A program made the translations under genes and the position numbers. Below the pieces are notes generated by a model that did not search any database, had not been told where the DNA came from, and was given only the letters and a program-made list of their open reading frames with translations. From the NCBI RefSeq assembly GCF_900113945.1, contig NZ_FORG01000031.1, forward strand, positions 1 through 37,096: a stretch of DNA of 37,096 bases, in the 5' to 3' direction. The DNA is from Xenorhabdus mauleonii (GTDB lineage Bacteria; Pseudomonadota; Gammaproteobacteria; Enterobacterales; Enterobacteriaceae). Positions 16,293-24,416 of this stretch are shown in pieces; within the stretch, counting starts at the first letter, position 1, and each line of letters begins with the position of its first letter.

Positions 16293-18728
16293 TTACGTTC
16301 TCCCTACCTTAATTCGCAATGTTCCACTACCGTCATAGACGGTCAATCCGGTGTTATCTACCGTTGTGTGTACATCATCAGCCGACCCTCTCATTTCAAA
16401 TGCCCCGTTCTTCGGCAAATTCCAGCCACCATGAGGCCAGTTATCCGACCGTATTCCGTCAGCAATTTTTGCCATCGTGATGGAAGCATCCTTGATTTTC
16501 GCCCCATCAATGACTGCCGTACCCAGAAAAGCTTCCTTGATAAACACCTGCCCGTTCTTAATCACAAAGACCGATTCTGACTTTCCGTTGGTCGGATTCA
16601 CCACGGTAAACTGATTGGCCCTGACACCGAAATGCGTCTCTACCTTCCCGTTCTTGACCTCAGCACCAATCACCATGCCCGCTTTATAGAACTGGTTGTT
16701 GTAGTTGATGCCAGCCCCAATATCATGGATGGCATAACCATCACCGTTCGCATCAAAAACAGCGGTGGCTTTGGTCTGCACGGCAGCCGCATTCTCGCCC
16801 ACATCGGCTTGCACCTTTTCCATCTTCTCAGCAAAGGCTTTCTGATCGGTGACTTGCGTGGTTCTGACTTCCAGTATCTCCGCGCGCATCTCGCCGTTTT
16901 CTTTCAGCTGACGCTGAACCACGGAGCCTATGAGCACGGAGTTTTCCAGTATGGCCTCGTTGGTAAAATCGATTTGCCTCTCCAGCCGCTTCCCGGCCTC
17001 GGCGGTCAAGAACTGTTCTCCGGCAGCGTCAACAATCCAGCTCGCATCATCGGAAGACTCCCCCCGGATAAAGTCCGTCCACGGGGACTGATTGCCGGAT
17101 TTGTCCACCAGCCGGGCACGAAAGTAGAACGCCACCCCGGCCGCCAGTCCTTGCATTGTGTGCGTGCGTTGGGGGTAGGGAATGTCCGCCAGCAACATCA
17201 CACCTTCGCCGTCGTGGGTCTGGCTGTACTGGATTTCTGTTTTCAGGGTGTCACTGGTGTTGGGGGCAAATCCCCAGTCCAATTGGATACCGAAGAGTAT
17301 CGGCGTGGTTTTAAAGCCCAAGGGGGCCGGGGGATTTCCTTCTTTCCCTTTGAGATAAGTTTCAGTGGCATTCGCCCAGATACTGGAAATTTCCGCCGCA
17401 TTAATCACCCGCACCCGCGCCTGATAGCGTCCGGCGTAGATACCGGGGACTTCAAAACTCTGGGTAGAAGTTCTGGGGGCCGATATCCAATTGCCGTTAT
17501 CCCGCCGCCATTCCGCTTCATAGGCGATGGCATTTTCCACCGCCTGCCATGTCACGCGTAAGGTCGTTACCGCCATGCCCTGATGCACACTGCTGTCACT
17601 GCTGATGGTGACGTGCTTCGGCGGCGATTGCACACCGGGTGGAATGACCGAAATGGACCGCTCATCAATGCGGGTGCCGGTGTCGATATGGGTGTATTTG
17701 TTGGGATTGTGCTCCACGGCGGTGATCTCAAACGAAGCCCCGTCTTCCCCTTCCTTGATGCCGGTCACCCTGAACTGCTGGAGCGCCAAATCAGATGCAT
17801 CAATGGACCAGACACTCTCCGCCATCGGCGTCTCTGAATACAGGGTAGTGACCGTGACCACGCTGCCGTTGCATGCTCCAGTCAGTCCCGTTAAGGCCAC
17901 CATCGGTTGCCCGACCGTGTGGGCTGATTCTGCAATATCAGCTTCCGCCTGATAGTGTTTGATGTTCACATACGCAATATCGGCCAGTGGCGGCGCATCC
18001 GGCGTGTGGTCATTGTTCATTGAGCCTATCCATGACCACGGCAATTCGGATAACGGTTGACCGGTTGCCTCTTTCAGTTCCACCCAATCATGGGCAATTA
18101 AATTACCCTCCTGATACCAGTGTCGTGAATACGCCCTGCCCTCAATGAGTCGCAGTTCAATCCAGTGGTCAATCAGTTGCAAATCAAAAGCATCCGTGTC
18201 CTTCGGTTCTTGGTAATGCACCACCACCAGCGACGTTTTTCCGTTGGTCACCCGCCAGTTAATAATTTCCTTGGCGGTAAATAATCGGATATAGGGACGT
18301 CCCTTTTCGGCCTCTGATTGAATGCCGGAGCCAGTGAAGTCACTCAGTAGCCCGGCACGCCCGCGCTGTAATACTTGGGATAGCGCATCGCGTATCATTT
18401 GTGTCAACGGCTGCCCTTCACCATCAATATCCGTTTCCAGATATTCAATGCCGCCTGAGATATCGATTTTGACGGGCTTATTGAACGCAATGCCCAATAA
18501 CCCGCTCAGGGTACGCCCCGTCGCGTTGATAAATGACGCCCGGAGTAAATAACGTTCATAGCGCTTATTGGTTGGGTCATCCTGATCTTTCTTGTCTGCC
18601 GGATGGGGTAAATATCGTTCTTTCCGGCTTTTCACTACCCGCTCACCCCCCACACAATCGCCGATCATGTTCCATTCTGGCAAAAACTCGGCGTAGGCCG
18701 GATGTCTGTAATCAACATTTGTGCTCAT
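16293..18728 (-). pseudogene. In-frame fusion: DUF4055 portal N-terminus joined to tail-tip gpJ-like C-terminus
   Basis: An open frame of 811 residues from ATG 18728, 1 nt after the terminase stop. Residues 1 to about 283 are the N-terminal half of a DUF4055 portal protein (DYRHPAYAEFLPEWNMIGDC, 'ASFINATGRTLSGLLGIAF', 'YVNIKHYQAEADIAESAHT', 'GQPMVALTGLTG'). From about 288 the sequence is the C-terminal half of a lambda gpJ-like host-specificity protein: 'WSIDASDLALQQFRVTGI', 'FEITAVEHNPNKYTHIDTG', two fibronectin-III-like domains, a DUF1983-like region and 'FLGTAVIDGAKIKDASITM'. The junction is near 17866-17885. A precise deletion has removed the rest of the portal, capsid, head-tail joining, tape measure and most tail genes. 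The hybrid is unlikely to work as either parent. Confidence 0.85.
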
Positions 18729-18729
18729 G

Positions 18730-20301
18730 TTAGTTCCAATTGAAATTGAGTGATTTGGTAAAACGCAGGGGCTTATGCAAGACCCGGTACCGTGTCGCAT
18801 CCCAATCGTGATCTTCCTGCTCGGTATCCACATCATCAGGGTTTTTAGTGTCACGGACTAAGACGGGAACACGGCTAATCCCGCCCCGGCAATGCTCGAA
18901 GACATAGAACGCGGGCTTTTCTGGCATACCTGACTCTGTTTTCTTGCCTTCAATGACCGCCTCGAGCATGTCCGCAAAGAGGGACGCACCGTTGATACGA
19001 GAGCCGGGGTTTTTGTTTGCTTTCACCCATTCGACTTTCTGTGCTTCCATTTTTTGAGCTATGGAATCCTCATCGTCGTTTGGTGTGTAAATTGAGTTAT
19101 CAGCAGGCCCCTTTATCACCGCCTTACAGATGCCGGGCAGGATATTAAGCTGGCCTTGTGTTTTGCCTTCTTTGACGATTTCATCAGGGATCGTTGTCTC
19201 TAGCCCAACTAAACGCCCATCAATCCACTTAATGCCTTTCGCAACATTGGTGGATGACATATTCAACCCTTTGTTTAACTCATCTGGCGGGCAATCATAC
19301 CATTCCCCAATCAGGATTAAGGTGCCGGCTGGTGGGCAAAATTGGCGGCCATCAGACAAGGTTGCTTCTGTACCGTCTGACTCGGCCCACCACAAATTCG
19401 CGAAAGGCTTTGATTCACCCCAGTCGTGAGAACGGTCAACCGTCCAGCTATCGGGGATTTTGAATGGCTTGATAACGTGGTAGCTAGCATTCCAAAGATG
19501 GTCAAACCGCCCACCACTCGTGACATCCCATGAACCCTCAACCCACGCCTTTCTACGGTTTGGGTCTTTGATGCCCATCAACGTTGCAATGTATTGCGGG
19601 TCTAGGTAAGGGTTTTCTTTAAATGAGCCATGAATCGCGACGCGGGTCAGGGTGATATCTTCGTCTCGTTCAGTCTGTGGATTGAATACTTTCTGCGTTT
19701 CACGGATAACCGTTCCGCGCGGTGCAGGCTCAATAAAACGTTTCTTCACCCAAGTATGACCAATCCCAAATGGGTTTGTCGTGCTGAAGGTTTCCAGTGG
19801 GATCGGTTTTAACAATGAACCATCTTCAAGCGGGTAATCCTCCGGCCTGAATGATGAACGGCGACAGGAAAACATGGCTTAATAAAAGTCGGCTGATGTC
19901 TGCTTGGTTAATTCGTTAAAGCCAATAAAAGGGAATTCCTGACCGTGATAATCCCAATAGTCATCCGCCTCTTTGCCAAACCGAAATAACAGTTCTTCAC
20001 CTGTCGGCCACACCCAACGTAGTTCTGATGCCGAGGCCAGAAAACGGGCGCCGTCTTTAAACAGGCGATATATGCGTTTTGATTGGGTAATGATATCCGC
20101 GAGGTTTTTATATTCCGTATCGAATATCACCCCACGCCAGAATGAACCGTAACCTACCCCGACATTGCGCCGGAATCGAGCCAGTTGTGCCGCTGTCTTG
20201 CCGGGGCCTCGTGTGCCTTCATACAGAATTTCGTTACACGGGCAACTTAATGATAATGACTGCGAGCCGGGCAGCGGTTTCCAAACCACATTGTAATTCA
20301 T
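18730..20301 (-). pseudogene. Phage terminase large subunit with in-frame stop
   Basis: About 523 codons from ATG 20301. The N-terminal ATPase has Walker A 'YEGTRGPGKT' (residues 27-36) and 'FIGFNELTK'. A TAA at 19879-19881 (codon 141) interrupts the frame between 'SADFY' and 'AMFSCRRSS'. The same frame then continues without a gap through 'FSTTNPFGIGHTWVKKRFIE' and the nuclease part ('VDRSHDWGESKPFANLWW') to 18730. Related terminases run straight through this place, so the stop is a nonsense change, for example from GAA. The RBS is AGGTGG and the start overlaps the small-subunit stop (ATGA). Packaging should be lost unless the two halves cooperate. Confidence 0.85.
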
Positions 20302-20858
20302 CCACCTAATACCTCGCTCTGCTGTTTCTGAGCCACCTGCTCCCAATCATCGACGTTATCGCAGGCAGGAACCGGCATAATGTTATGTGTCGCCACCACA
20401 TTTTGATCGACCTGCTCTTTAAACGCCTGAACCGCAATGTGCTTGCCAAGCAACTCAAGGTTTTTCACTTTGTCAGGCCATTTGATTTTCTTAAGTAGCG
20501 CGGCTGTGTCTTGTGACCCTATTTCCAACACTTCCATACCGGATAATGTTGTTCGCCAGACTTTAGGCCAGTCCTTGACGGCTTTCAGTTCCCCACCATC
20601 GGCGAGAATGTCGAGGACATCCATCTGGTCAATTTCAACCAGCCGCTTCAATACATAGGCGGCATTGATTCCGACTTCTTCATTGCGTTCGGCTTTGAGT
20701 TCAGCGATACGTGATTGAATATCAGGTTTTGACAGGTTTTCAGACGCTGTGCGGTTTGCAGTCTTATCGCTGTACCCCGCACGAATTGCCGCTTGTGTGG
20801 CGTTCAAATCAACGAGGTACTCACGACAAAACATCTCTTGCTTGTCGGTGAGTGCCAT
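20298..20858 (-). CDS. Phage terminase small subunit
   Basis: 186 residues of the Terminase_2 family: 'LTDKQEMFCREYLVDLNATQ', 'AAIRAGYSDKTANRTASENL' and 'SKPDIQSRIAELKAER' form the DNA-binding helix-turn-helix and following helix. It recognises the phage pac/cos site and recruits the large subunit. The gene is intact and directly upstream of the broken large-subunit gene with a 4-nt overlap. Confidence 0.9.
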   Translation of the reverse strand: MALTDKQEMFCREYLVDLNATQAAIRAGYSDKTANRTASENLSKPDIQSRIAELKAERNEEVGINAAYVLKRLVEIDQMDVLDILADGGELKAVKDWPKVWRTTLSGMEVLEIGSQDTAALLKKIKWPDKVKNLELLGKHIAVQAFKEQVDQNVVATHNIMPVPACDNVDDWEQVAQKQQSEVLGG

Positions 20859-20867
20859 TTTTGTTCC

Positions 20868-21347
20868 TTATTTTGACAGCAATCCACCCGGCATCCGTTC
20901 ACGAGTCACGAACTGGCGCATTTCTTCGCGGATGAGTTGGCGGGTGTGATCGTCGTTAGCTTTTATCTTGGCTTCACTTATCTTGGCTGAATCAATGATG
21001 AGTGGTGAGTTTATATAAGGCCCACTGGCTACATTGAAAATCTTGAAGCTATCGCTTGTAATGGTAGCTATTGCTCCCTTATCAGTAGCCAGTTTCATGC
21101 CTGCATCATACTTGCGGCGAGATGCCTCATCCGTTCTCTTGATTAACGTTGCATTCTCCAGCATAGCTTCAACACTTTTTTGGATTGAAGCTTCCAGCTC
21201 TGTTGTCGCATCTGAAACATCACGTCGGCCTTGTATACGTTCCAATAGCTCAACAATGTGCTCTAACTGTGATTCAAGTTTATTTAAGGGTTCAGTGTTG
21301 TATTTGATATCGACAGTGATGGCGTGGGTTGCTGTACCTTGTGACAT
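20868..21347 (-). CDS. Unknown phage protein with coiled coil, upstream of terminase
   Basis: 159 residues from ATG 21347 (GGAG upstream); an ATG 30 bp earlier is less supported. A predicted coiled coil covers about 20-85 ('LNKLESQLEHIVELLERIQG', 'ELEASIQKSVEAMLE'). The segment 'TSDSFKIFNVASGPYINSPL' followed by 'IIDSAKISEAKIKAND' resembles the short beta repeats near the C-terminus of gpJ-like tail-tip proteins. Its position next to terminase is unusual for such a protein. It is 9 bp from the small terminase gene, so co-transcribed. No function assigned. Confidence 0.55.
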   Translation of the reverse strand: MSQGTATHAITVDIKYNTEPLNKLESQLEHIVELLERIQGRRDVSDATTELEASIQKSVEAMLENATLIKRTDEASRRKYDAGMKLATDKGAIATITSDSFKIFNVASGPYINSPLIIDSAKISEAKIKANDDHTRQLIREEMRQFVTRERMPGGLLSK

Positions 21348-21586
21348 GTTTTGTTCTCCATAGGTTTTCTGTAGCAATCACGACTCAATGAATCATGATG
21401 GCAATACAGGCCGTCTCTCCGGCTGTCACACCACTTTTTCTGCCTACAGCGGATGTTGCTGATAATGACCCGCTCTACACGGTGGCATGGGTTATTTTTG
21501 ATTCTGTCTGTACGCTCGATGGTAAGGATACATGTCACAGCTAATACCGACAGACGGCGATAACCCGACGCATAAGAGGTGCGCAC
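21284..21586 (-). CDS. Phage leader-type ORF (doubtful coding)
   Basis: A 100-codon frame beginning 'MRTSYASGYRRLSVLAVTC', continuing 'TDRIKNNPCHRVERVIIS' and 'CDSRRDGLYCHHDSLSRD'. Closely similar leader frames occur ahead of many enterobacterial prophage genes, which makes it recognisable, but it is unclear whether they are translated or conserved as RNA. Its end overlaps the start of the 21347 gene in another frame. It contains the reverse complement of GGCATGGGTTATT, the short sequence also found at the edges of two cassette copies. Confidence 0.35.
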   Translation of the reverse strand: MRTSYASGYRRLSVLAVTCILTIERTDRIKNNPCHRVERVIISNIRCRQKKWCDSRRDGLYCHHDSLSRDCYRKPMENKTCHKVQQPTPSLSISNTTLNP

Positions 21587-21728
21587 AAAATAGAGAGTTT
21601 AAAACAAGAGGTTAGCTCGTTTTGTCCAGTGCGTTATGTCCAAGTAATACTTTGAAACACAATAGATTTATTGCTTTTGTCTAGCCCATAAATCAACCAC
21701 GGAGATATCCCTATAGTTGAAAATAAAA

Positions 21729-21833
21729 ATGCCACCAGCCCGTGTGCGTTGGGTACGCGATGAGAACGGGGATGATGGCATGGGTTATTGCTTTAACCAC
21801 TCAAGGGAATGGGTAAAGGAATATTGTGTTTAG
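21729..21833 (+). CDS. 34-codon ORF in the cassette leader (possible leader peptide)
   Basis: Reads 'MPPARVRWVRDENGDDGMGY' then 'CFNHSREWVKEYCV' and stops before the zinc-finger gene. No convincing RBS is visible. Its 3' half coincides with the sequence conserved upstream of the other cassette genes: copy B keeps 'FFNHSRERVKEYCF' and copy C keeps 'DGMGYCF', each in frame to a stop. That could mean a real small protein or leader peptide, or just a gene fragment carried along. Confidence 0.35.
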   Translation: MPPARVRWVRDENGDDGMGYCFNHSREWVKEYCV

Positions 21834-21906
21834 TTTCAGAGCGTAACTAATAGTTAAGGTTTATTCGCTTGTTTTACGGTGAAGATGGGGGTAGAGGTTG
21901 TTGTAA
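21774..21906 (+). promoter_or_regulatory. Shared cassette upstream element, copy A
   Basis: Contains GATGGCATGGGTTATTG, then CTTTAACCACTCAAGGGAA, and a dyad TAACTAATAGTTA (21843-21855), followed by AAGGTTTATTCGCTTGTTTT and a GATGGGGGTAGAGGTTGTTG tail. The same blocks occur upstream of the genes at 22777 and 33478. It ends about 25 bp before the RBS of the zinc-finger gene and most likely carries promoter and operator. Confidence 0.65.
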
Positions 21907-21933
21907 ATGTGTTCAGACTTAAGGAGTATCTTT

Positions 21934-22590
21934 ATGTATACATGTCAAATTTGTCGTCAGGTCTGTGTAAACGAGAGCCTAATGGTGGCGCATATGCAGA
22001 CGACGCACCCTGTAGAACACCAACAACGACAACAACAACTACAACGACTAGAACGAGAACACTCAGAACAACAACGACAACAACGACAACAACGACAGCA
22101 ACAACTACAACTACTAGAACAACAACGACAACAACAACGACAACGACTAGAACGGCAACGATTAGAACTACAACGACAACGACTAGTACAAGAACAACCA
22201 CTTGAATGCGACATCTGTAATTTCGTTACTTATAGCGAGAGCGGTTTGCATATACATATTGGTTTAAAGCACTCTGGACAAACACAACAGCCCACCACCT
22301 TACAACAGTCTGCACAATTTCAAGCTCCCCCAATCATAAGACCTATACCGCAACCGCCCCAGCATGTAATGATGCCCCCAGTGGTTCAACAGCCTCAATC
22401 AACACCTAATCAGCCTCAGATTGGTAATGCTAGCAGCGCATTTCAGCCTTACCAGCGTTTAATCGGCGGGACTGGTGGTGCATTTACTCCTTATCAACAT
22501 CAACCTTCTACAACAGCAGCACAAGATGAATCTCTTGATTTATCCATTCGCAGTCGTAGTCGTAGTCGTAGCCCTTATAGACGCCAATGA
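21934..22590 (+). CDS. C2H2 zinc-finger / Gln-Arg coiled-coil / RS-tail protein
   Basis: 218 residues from ATG 21934, chosen because AAGGAG lies 7 bp upstream; a GTG at 21907 lacks this. Two classical C2H2 fingers have identical spacing: C4-C7-H20-H25 and C92-C95-H108-H113 (C-x2-C-x12-H-x4-H). Between them, residues 29-88 are almost only Gln, Arg, Leu and Glu and should form a long coiled coil. Residues 118-200 are Pro/Gln-rich and disordered. The end is a run of Arg-Ser dipeptides ('SIRSRSRSRSPYRR'), as in eukaryotic SR proteins. This layout is very unusual for a bacterial gene. It is a moron-like gene, opposite to the prophage late operon, with its own upstream element and downstream hairpin. 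An effector acting on host nucleic acids or nuclear factors is possible but speculative. Confidence 0.7.
   Translation: MYTCQICRQVCVNESLMVAHMQTTHPVEHQQRQQQLQRLEREHSEQQRQQRQQRQQQLQLLEQQRQQQRQRLERQRLELQRQRLVQEQPLECDICNFVTYSESGLHIHIGLKHSGQTQQPTTLQQSAQFQAPPIIRPIPQPPQHVMMPPVVQQPQSTPNQPQIGNASSAFQPYQRLIGGTGGAFTPYQHQPSTTAAQDESLDLSIRSRSRSRSPYRRQ
22018..22197. repeat. CAA/CGA-rich triplet tract coding for the Gln/Arg linker
   Basis: About 180 bp built mainly from CAA and CGA codons with CTA/TTA and GAA, encoding the coiled-coil linker of the zinc-finger protein. The triplet bias keeps several other frames open on both strands, which explains long shadow frames here. Such tracts can change length by slippage. 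Confidence 0.7.
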
Positions 22591-22597
22591 CCACAAT

Positions 22598-22624
22598 CAC
22601 CCCAGAATCATTTGCTCTGGGGTG
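22598..22624 (+). terminator. Cassette 3' hairpin, copy A
   Basis: CACCCCAGA (22598-22606) pairs with TCTGGGGTG (22616-22624) around a 9-nt loop ending CATTTGC. It lies 8 bp after the zinc-finger gene stop. An almost identical hairpin follows the next cassette gene at 23620. No strong T run follows. Confidence 0.6.
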
Positions 22625-22635
22625 TGTGCACTTCG

Positions 22636-22740
22636 TTCTTTAACCACTCAAGGGAACGGGTAAAGGAATATTGTTTTTAATTTCAGTGGGTAACTAATAG
22701 TTAAGGTTTATTCGCTTGTTATTGGGTAGATGTGAGGTAA
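22636..22740 (+). promoter_or_regulatory. Shared cassette upstream element, copy B
   Basis: Carries TTTAACCACTCAAGGGAA, GGGTAAAGGAATATTGT, the dyad TAACTAATAGTTA (22691-22703) and AAGGTTTATTCGCTTGTT, nearly identical to copy A. It lacks the GATGGCATGGGTTATTG block. It lies just upstream of the gene starting at 22777. Confidence 0.65.
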
Positions 22741-22776
22741 ATATCATAATCAAATATATTTACGGAGATAATTATC

Positions 22777-23568
22777 ATGTCTTATGAACATCAACTCGCT
22801 TACAACGCAATAAGAACGCATATTACTCAGTACACACGATCTGATAATGGAGTCATATCTTTAGAGATATTAAAAATAAGTCCGACAATGTTAATAAGAC
22901 AATTCCCTAATACTTTCCCCACTAAAACCCAAGTGACAAGACTATTCAGTGATCTAGGATTTATAAAATCAATGTATTTTAATGAATACTGCTTAGATAT
23001 CCACAGTTGCGGTATTAATCAGAGAATCTACGAGCAGGAAATACTTCCATACATAGTCAATAGCCAAGATAATTTTTCAAGCGTTATACTAAAACATCAT
23101 GATGATATTGTAGCAGCAGGAGTGAGGGAAAAACTTCATTATCCTTATGGCTCCAGGCCGACACCTACAAATCCTATTCATCAACTCCCTCAAGCATCAA
23201 CTTTATCGGGAAATAATCAACCCATGCATGGTCTTTCCCGCGCTCAAAATAATCCACCCCTATCTAGAATCCCTCAAGGCAGCTATCCAGCTTTGCATGC
23301 TGCACTATTTGGAAATAACTCATCTCCACCAAGCAGCCCGCAACAGGATGTTCATACTGAAGAAGGCCCTTATGCATATCAACGGGGTGCTCCACTGCGG
23401 CATTTATCGACATCACCGCGTCCGAGCACTTCACGACTGCAACCCCAAGCACGAGTACGCACACCTTCACCACTAAGCTCTGCACTCAATAATCCCTGGG
23501 GTGTTGATATGGAGGATATCGATTCTTTTCTACAAGAACAGAGAGGATCGCCCAACCTACGCCGTTAA
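22777..23568 (+). CDS. Cassette protein: conserved N-terminal domain plus disordered tail
   Basis: 263 residues, RBS GGAGATAATT. The N-terminal about 125 residues look folded and helical, with 'ISPTMLIRQF', 'VTRLFSDLGF' and 'INQRIYEQEILPYI'. From about 126 it is rich in Pro, Ser, Gln and Asn and probably disordered ('RPTPTNPIHQLPQAS', 'STSPRPSTSRLQPQARVRTP'), ending in an acidic 'DMEDIDSFLQEQ' and basic tip. The N-terminal pattern and the 'PTNP-I/V-HQ' motif recur in the product of 33478 with matching spacing, so the two are paralogues. No known family recognised, no signal peptide or membrane segment. The shared promoter region links it to the zinc-finger gene. Confidence 0.65.
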   Translation: MSYEHQLAYNAIRTHITQYTRSDNGVISLEILKISPTMLIRQFPNTFPTKTQVTRLFSDLGFIKSMYFNEYCLDIHSCGINQRIYEQEILPYIVNSQDNFSSVILKHHDDIVAAGVREKLHYPYGSRPTPTNPIHQLPQASTLSGNNQPMHGLSRAQNNPPLSRIPQGSYPALHAALFGNNSSPPSSPQQDVHTEEGPYAYQRGAPLRHLSTSPRPSTSRLQPQARVRTPSPLSSALNNPWGVDMEDIDSFLQEQRGSPNLRR

Positions 23569-23600
23569 AACACTTTATTTCACCATTGCCCTGAGTTTTA

Positions 23601-23646
23601 GGAGTTACTGACACTCCTACACCCCAGACTCATTTGCTCTGGGGTG
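23601..23646 (+). terminator. Cassette 3' hairpins, copy B
   Basis: CACCCCAGA (23620-23628) pairs with TCTGGGGTG (23638-23646), the same stem and almost the same loop as at 22598. Just before it AGGAGT pairs with ACTCCT around a 7-nt loop. Together they separate the + strand cassette from the converging minus-strand lysis operon. Confidence 0.6.
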
Positions 23647-23659
23647 ATAATGCGTCCCT

Positions 23660-23959
23660 CTATTCAGCACGAAATATCACCTCCTGTTGCTGCGTTTTAT
23701 CCTGCCAATGATTTTCTATCGCCTCACTCATGCGCTTCATCCAGTCAGCTAGTTTCAATGCTGCCTCTTTTTCATTCTCAAATGAAGGCATATCATCAAA
23801 CTGCGTTGATGCTTTGAAATTACCACCCAGCTCTTTTTCTATAACCAAGGTTTGCTCTAGCATGGTTGATTCAGTGTGGTGAATGACAGTGTACTTAGCC
23901 ACGGATGATTGCTTTCGCCTGTTCTTTTCAAAGTAAATCAAATCAACTTCCGTTTTCAT
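23660..23959 (-). CDS. Unknown phage protein (99 aa)
   Basis: Starts behind AAGGTG and lies 4 bp after the Rz gene stop, so it is the last gene of the lysis operon on the minus strand. The sequence is soluble, with a central 'ASTQFDDMPSFENEKEAALK' and the helix 'LADWMKRMSEAIENHWQDKT'. No family recognised and no signal peptide. The strong RBS and tight spacing support real coding. Confidence 0.6.
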   Translation of the reverse strand: MKTEVDLIYFEKNRRKQSSVAKYTVIHHTESTMLEQTLVIEKELGGNFKASTQFDDMPSFENEKEAALKLADWMKRMSEAIENHWQDKTQQQEVIFRAE

Positions 23960-23963
23960 TTTT

Positions 23964-24416
23964 TCACCTTAAACATTCAGTCTTCACATAATCCCTCAAT
24001 CCAAGGCACTGGGCTTCGAGGGTTTCAAGTTCTCCGAGGAGACGTACATAATCTTGTTCAGCGTCTTTCTCCAGTCGGGCGGGTCTTGAACCATCCACGC
24101 CGGAGGGGGAAGCGGTTTCAGGCACTGGGCATTCTGCCCTGACGTACACGCGCTTAACGTAAGTGCGCAAATCATCGCTAAGCTGAGTGATTTTAGATTT
24201 GGCATTTGTGAGTTCCTGTAAGCGGGTGGTGTCTATTTCGGAAAGATGCTTGATGCGTTCTTGCTGGTCTTTGATTGCGATGACCTGCCTTTTAAATTTC
24301 GTCTCCAGTTCATCATAATCTTTGGCCTTTTGCTGATATTCACTGTAATAGAACCAAAGCAGGCCAGCGATGACAGCAAAAGCACCAAGGGCGAAATATC
24401 GGCTGTTAAGCCTCAC
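23964..24416 (-). CDS. Rz-type inner-membrane spanin
   Basis: 150 residues: an N-terminal membrane anchor ('YFALGAFAVIAGLLWFYY') followed by a long periplasmic coiled coil ('ELETKFKRQVIAIKDQQERI', 'LQELTNAKSKITQLSDDLR') and a C-terminal region with Cys residues. This is the layout of phage i-spanins (Rz), which join an outer-membrane lipoprotein to fuse the two membranes at the end of lysis. The start overlaps the endolysin stop (ATGA). The Rz1 partner is nested inside in another frame. Confidence 0.85.
   Translation of the reverse strand: MRLNSRYFALGAFAVIAGLLWFYYSEYQQKAKDYDELETKFKRQVIAIKDQQERIKHLSEIDTTRLQELTNAKSKITQLSDDLRTYVKRVYVRAECPVPETASPSGVDGSRPARLEKDAEQDYVRLLGELETLEAQCLGLRDYVKTECLR
23996..24205 (-). 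CDS. Rz1-type outer-membrane lipoprotein spanin, nested in Rz
   Basis: 69 residues wholly inside the Rz gene in a different frame. The signal peptide 'LAMICALTLSAC' ends in a lipobox (LSAC), followed by a Pro-rich stretch 'LKPLPPPAWMVQDPPDW'. These are the defining traits of Rz1 o-spanins, and the nested arrangement is classic for lambda Rz/Rz1. The lysis module therefore still looks complete. Confidence 0.85.
   Translation of the reverse strand: MPNLKSLSLAMICALTLSACTSGQNAQCLKPLPPPAWMVQDPPDWRKTLNKIMYVSSENLKPSKPSALD

Noticed and set aside
16632..17561. Long antisense frame (309 codons) within the portal-gpJ fusion
   Set aside because: It shadows clear fibronectin-type coding on the minus strand, with no RBS and no domain.
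20868..21347. Reading this gene as a true gpJ C-terminal fragment
   Set aside because: Similarity is limited to a short repeat-like segment, and most of the protein is a coiled coil with its own start and RBS.
21879..22205. Thr/Arg-rich and Val- or Cys-rich frames across the CAA/CGA tract
   Set aside because: They are shadows of the triplet repeat in the zinc-finger gene. Only the 21934 frame has an RBS, zinc-finger motifs and a sensible end.
24080..24100. tRNA T-arm-like match (TCTTGAACCATCC) as a second att site
   Set aside because: It is inside the Rz/Rz1 coding region, and flanking bases do not match a tRNA 3' end.
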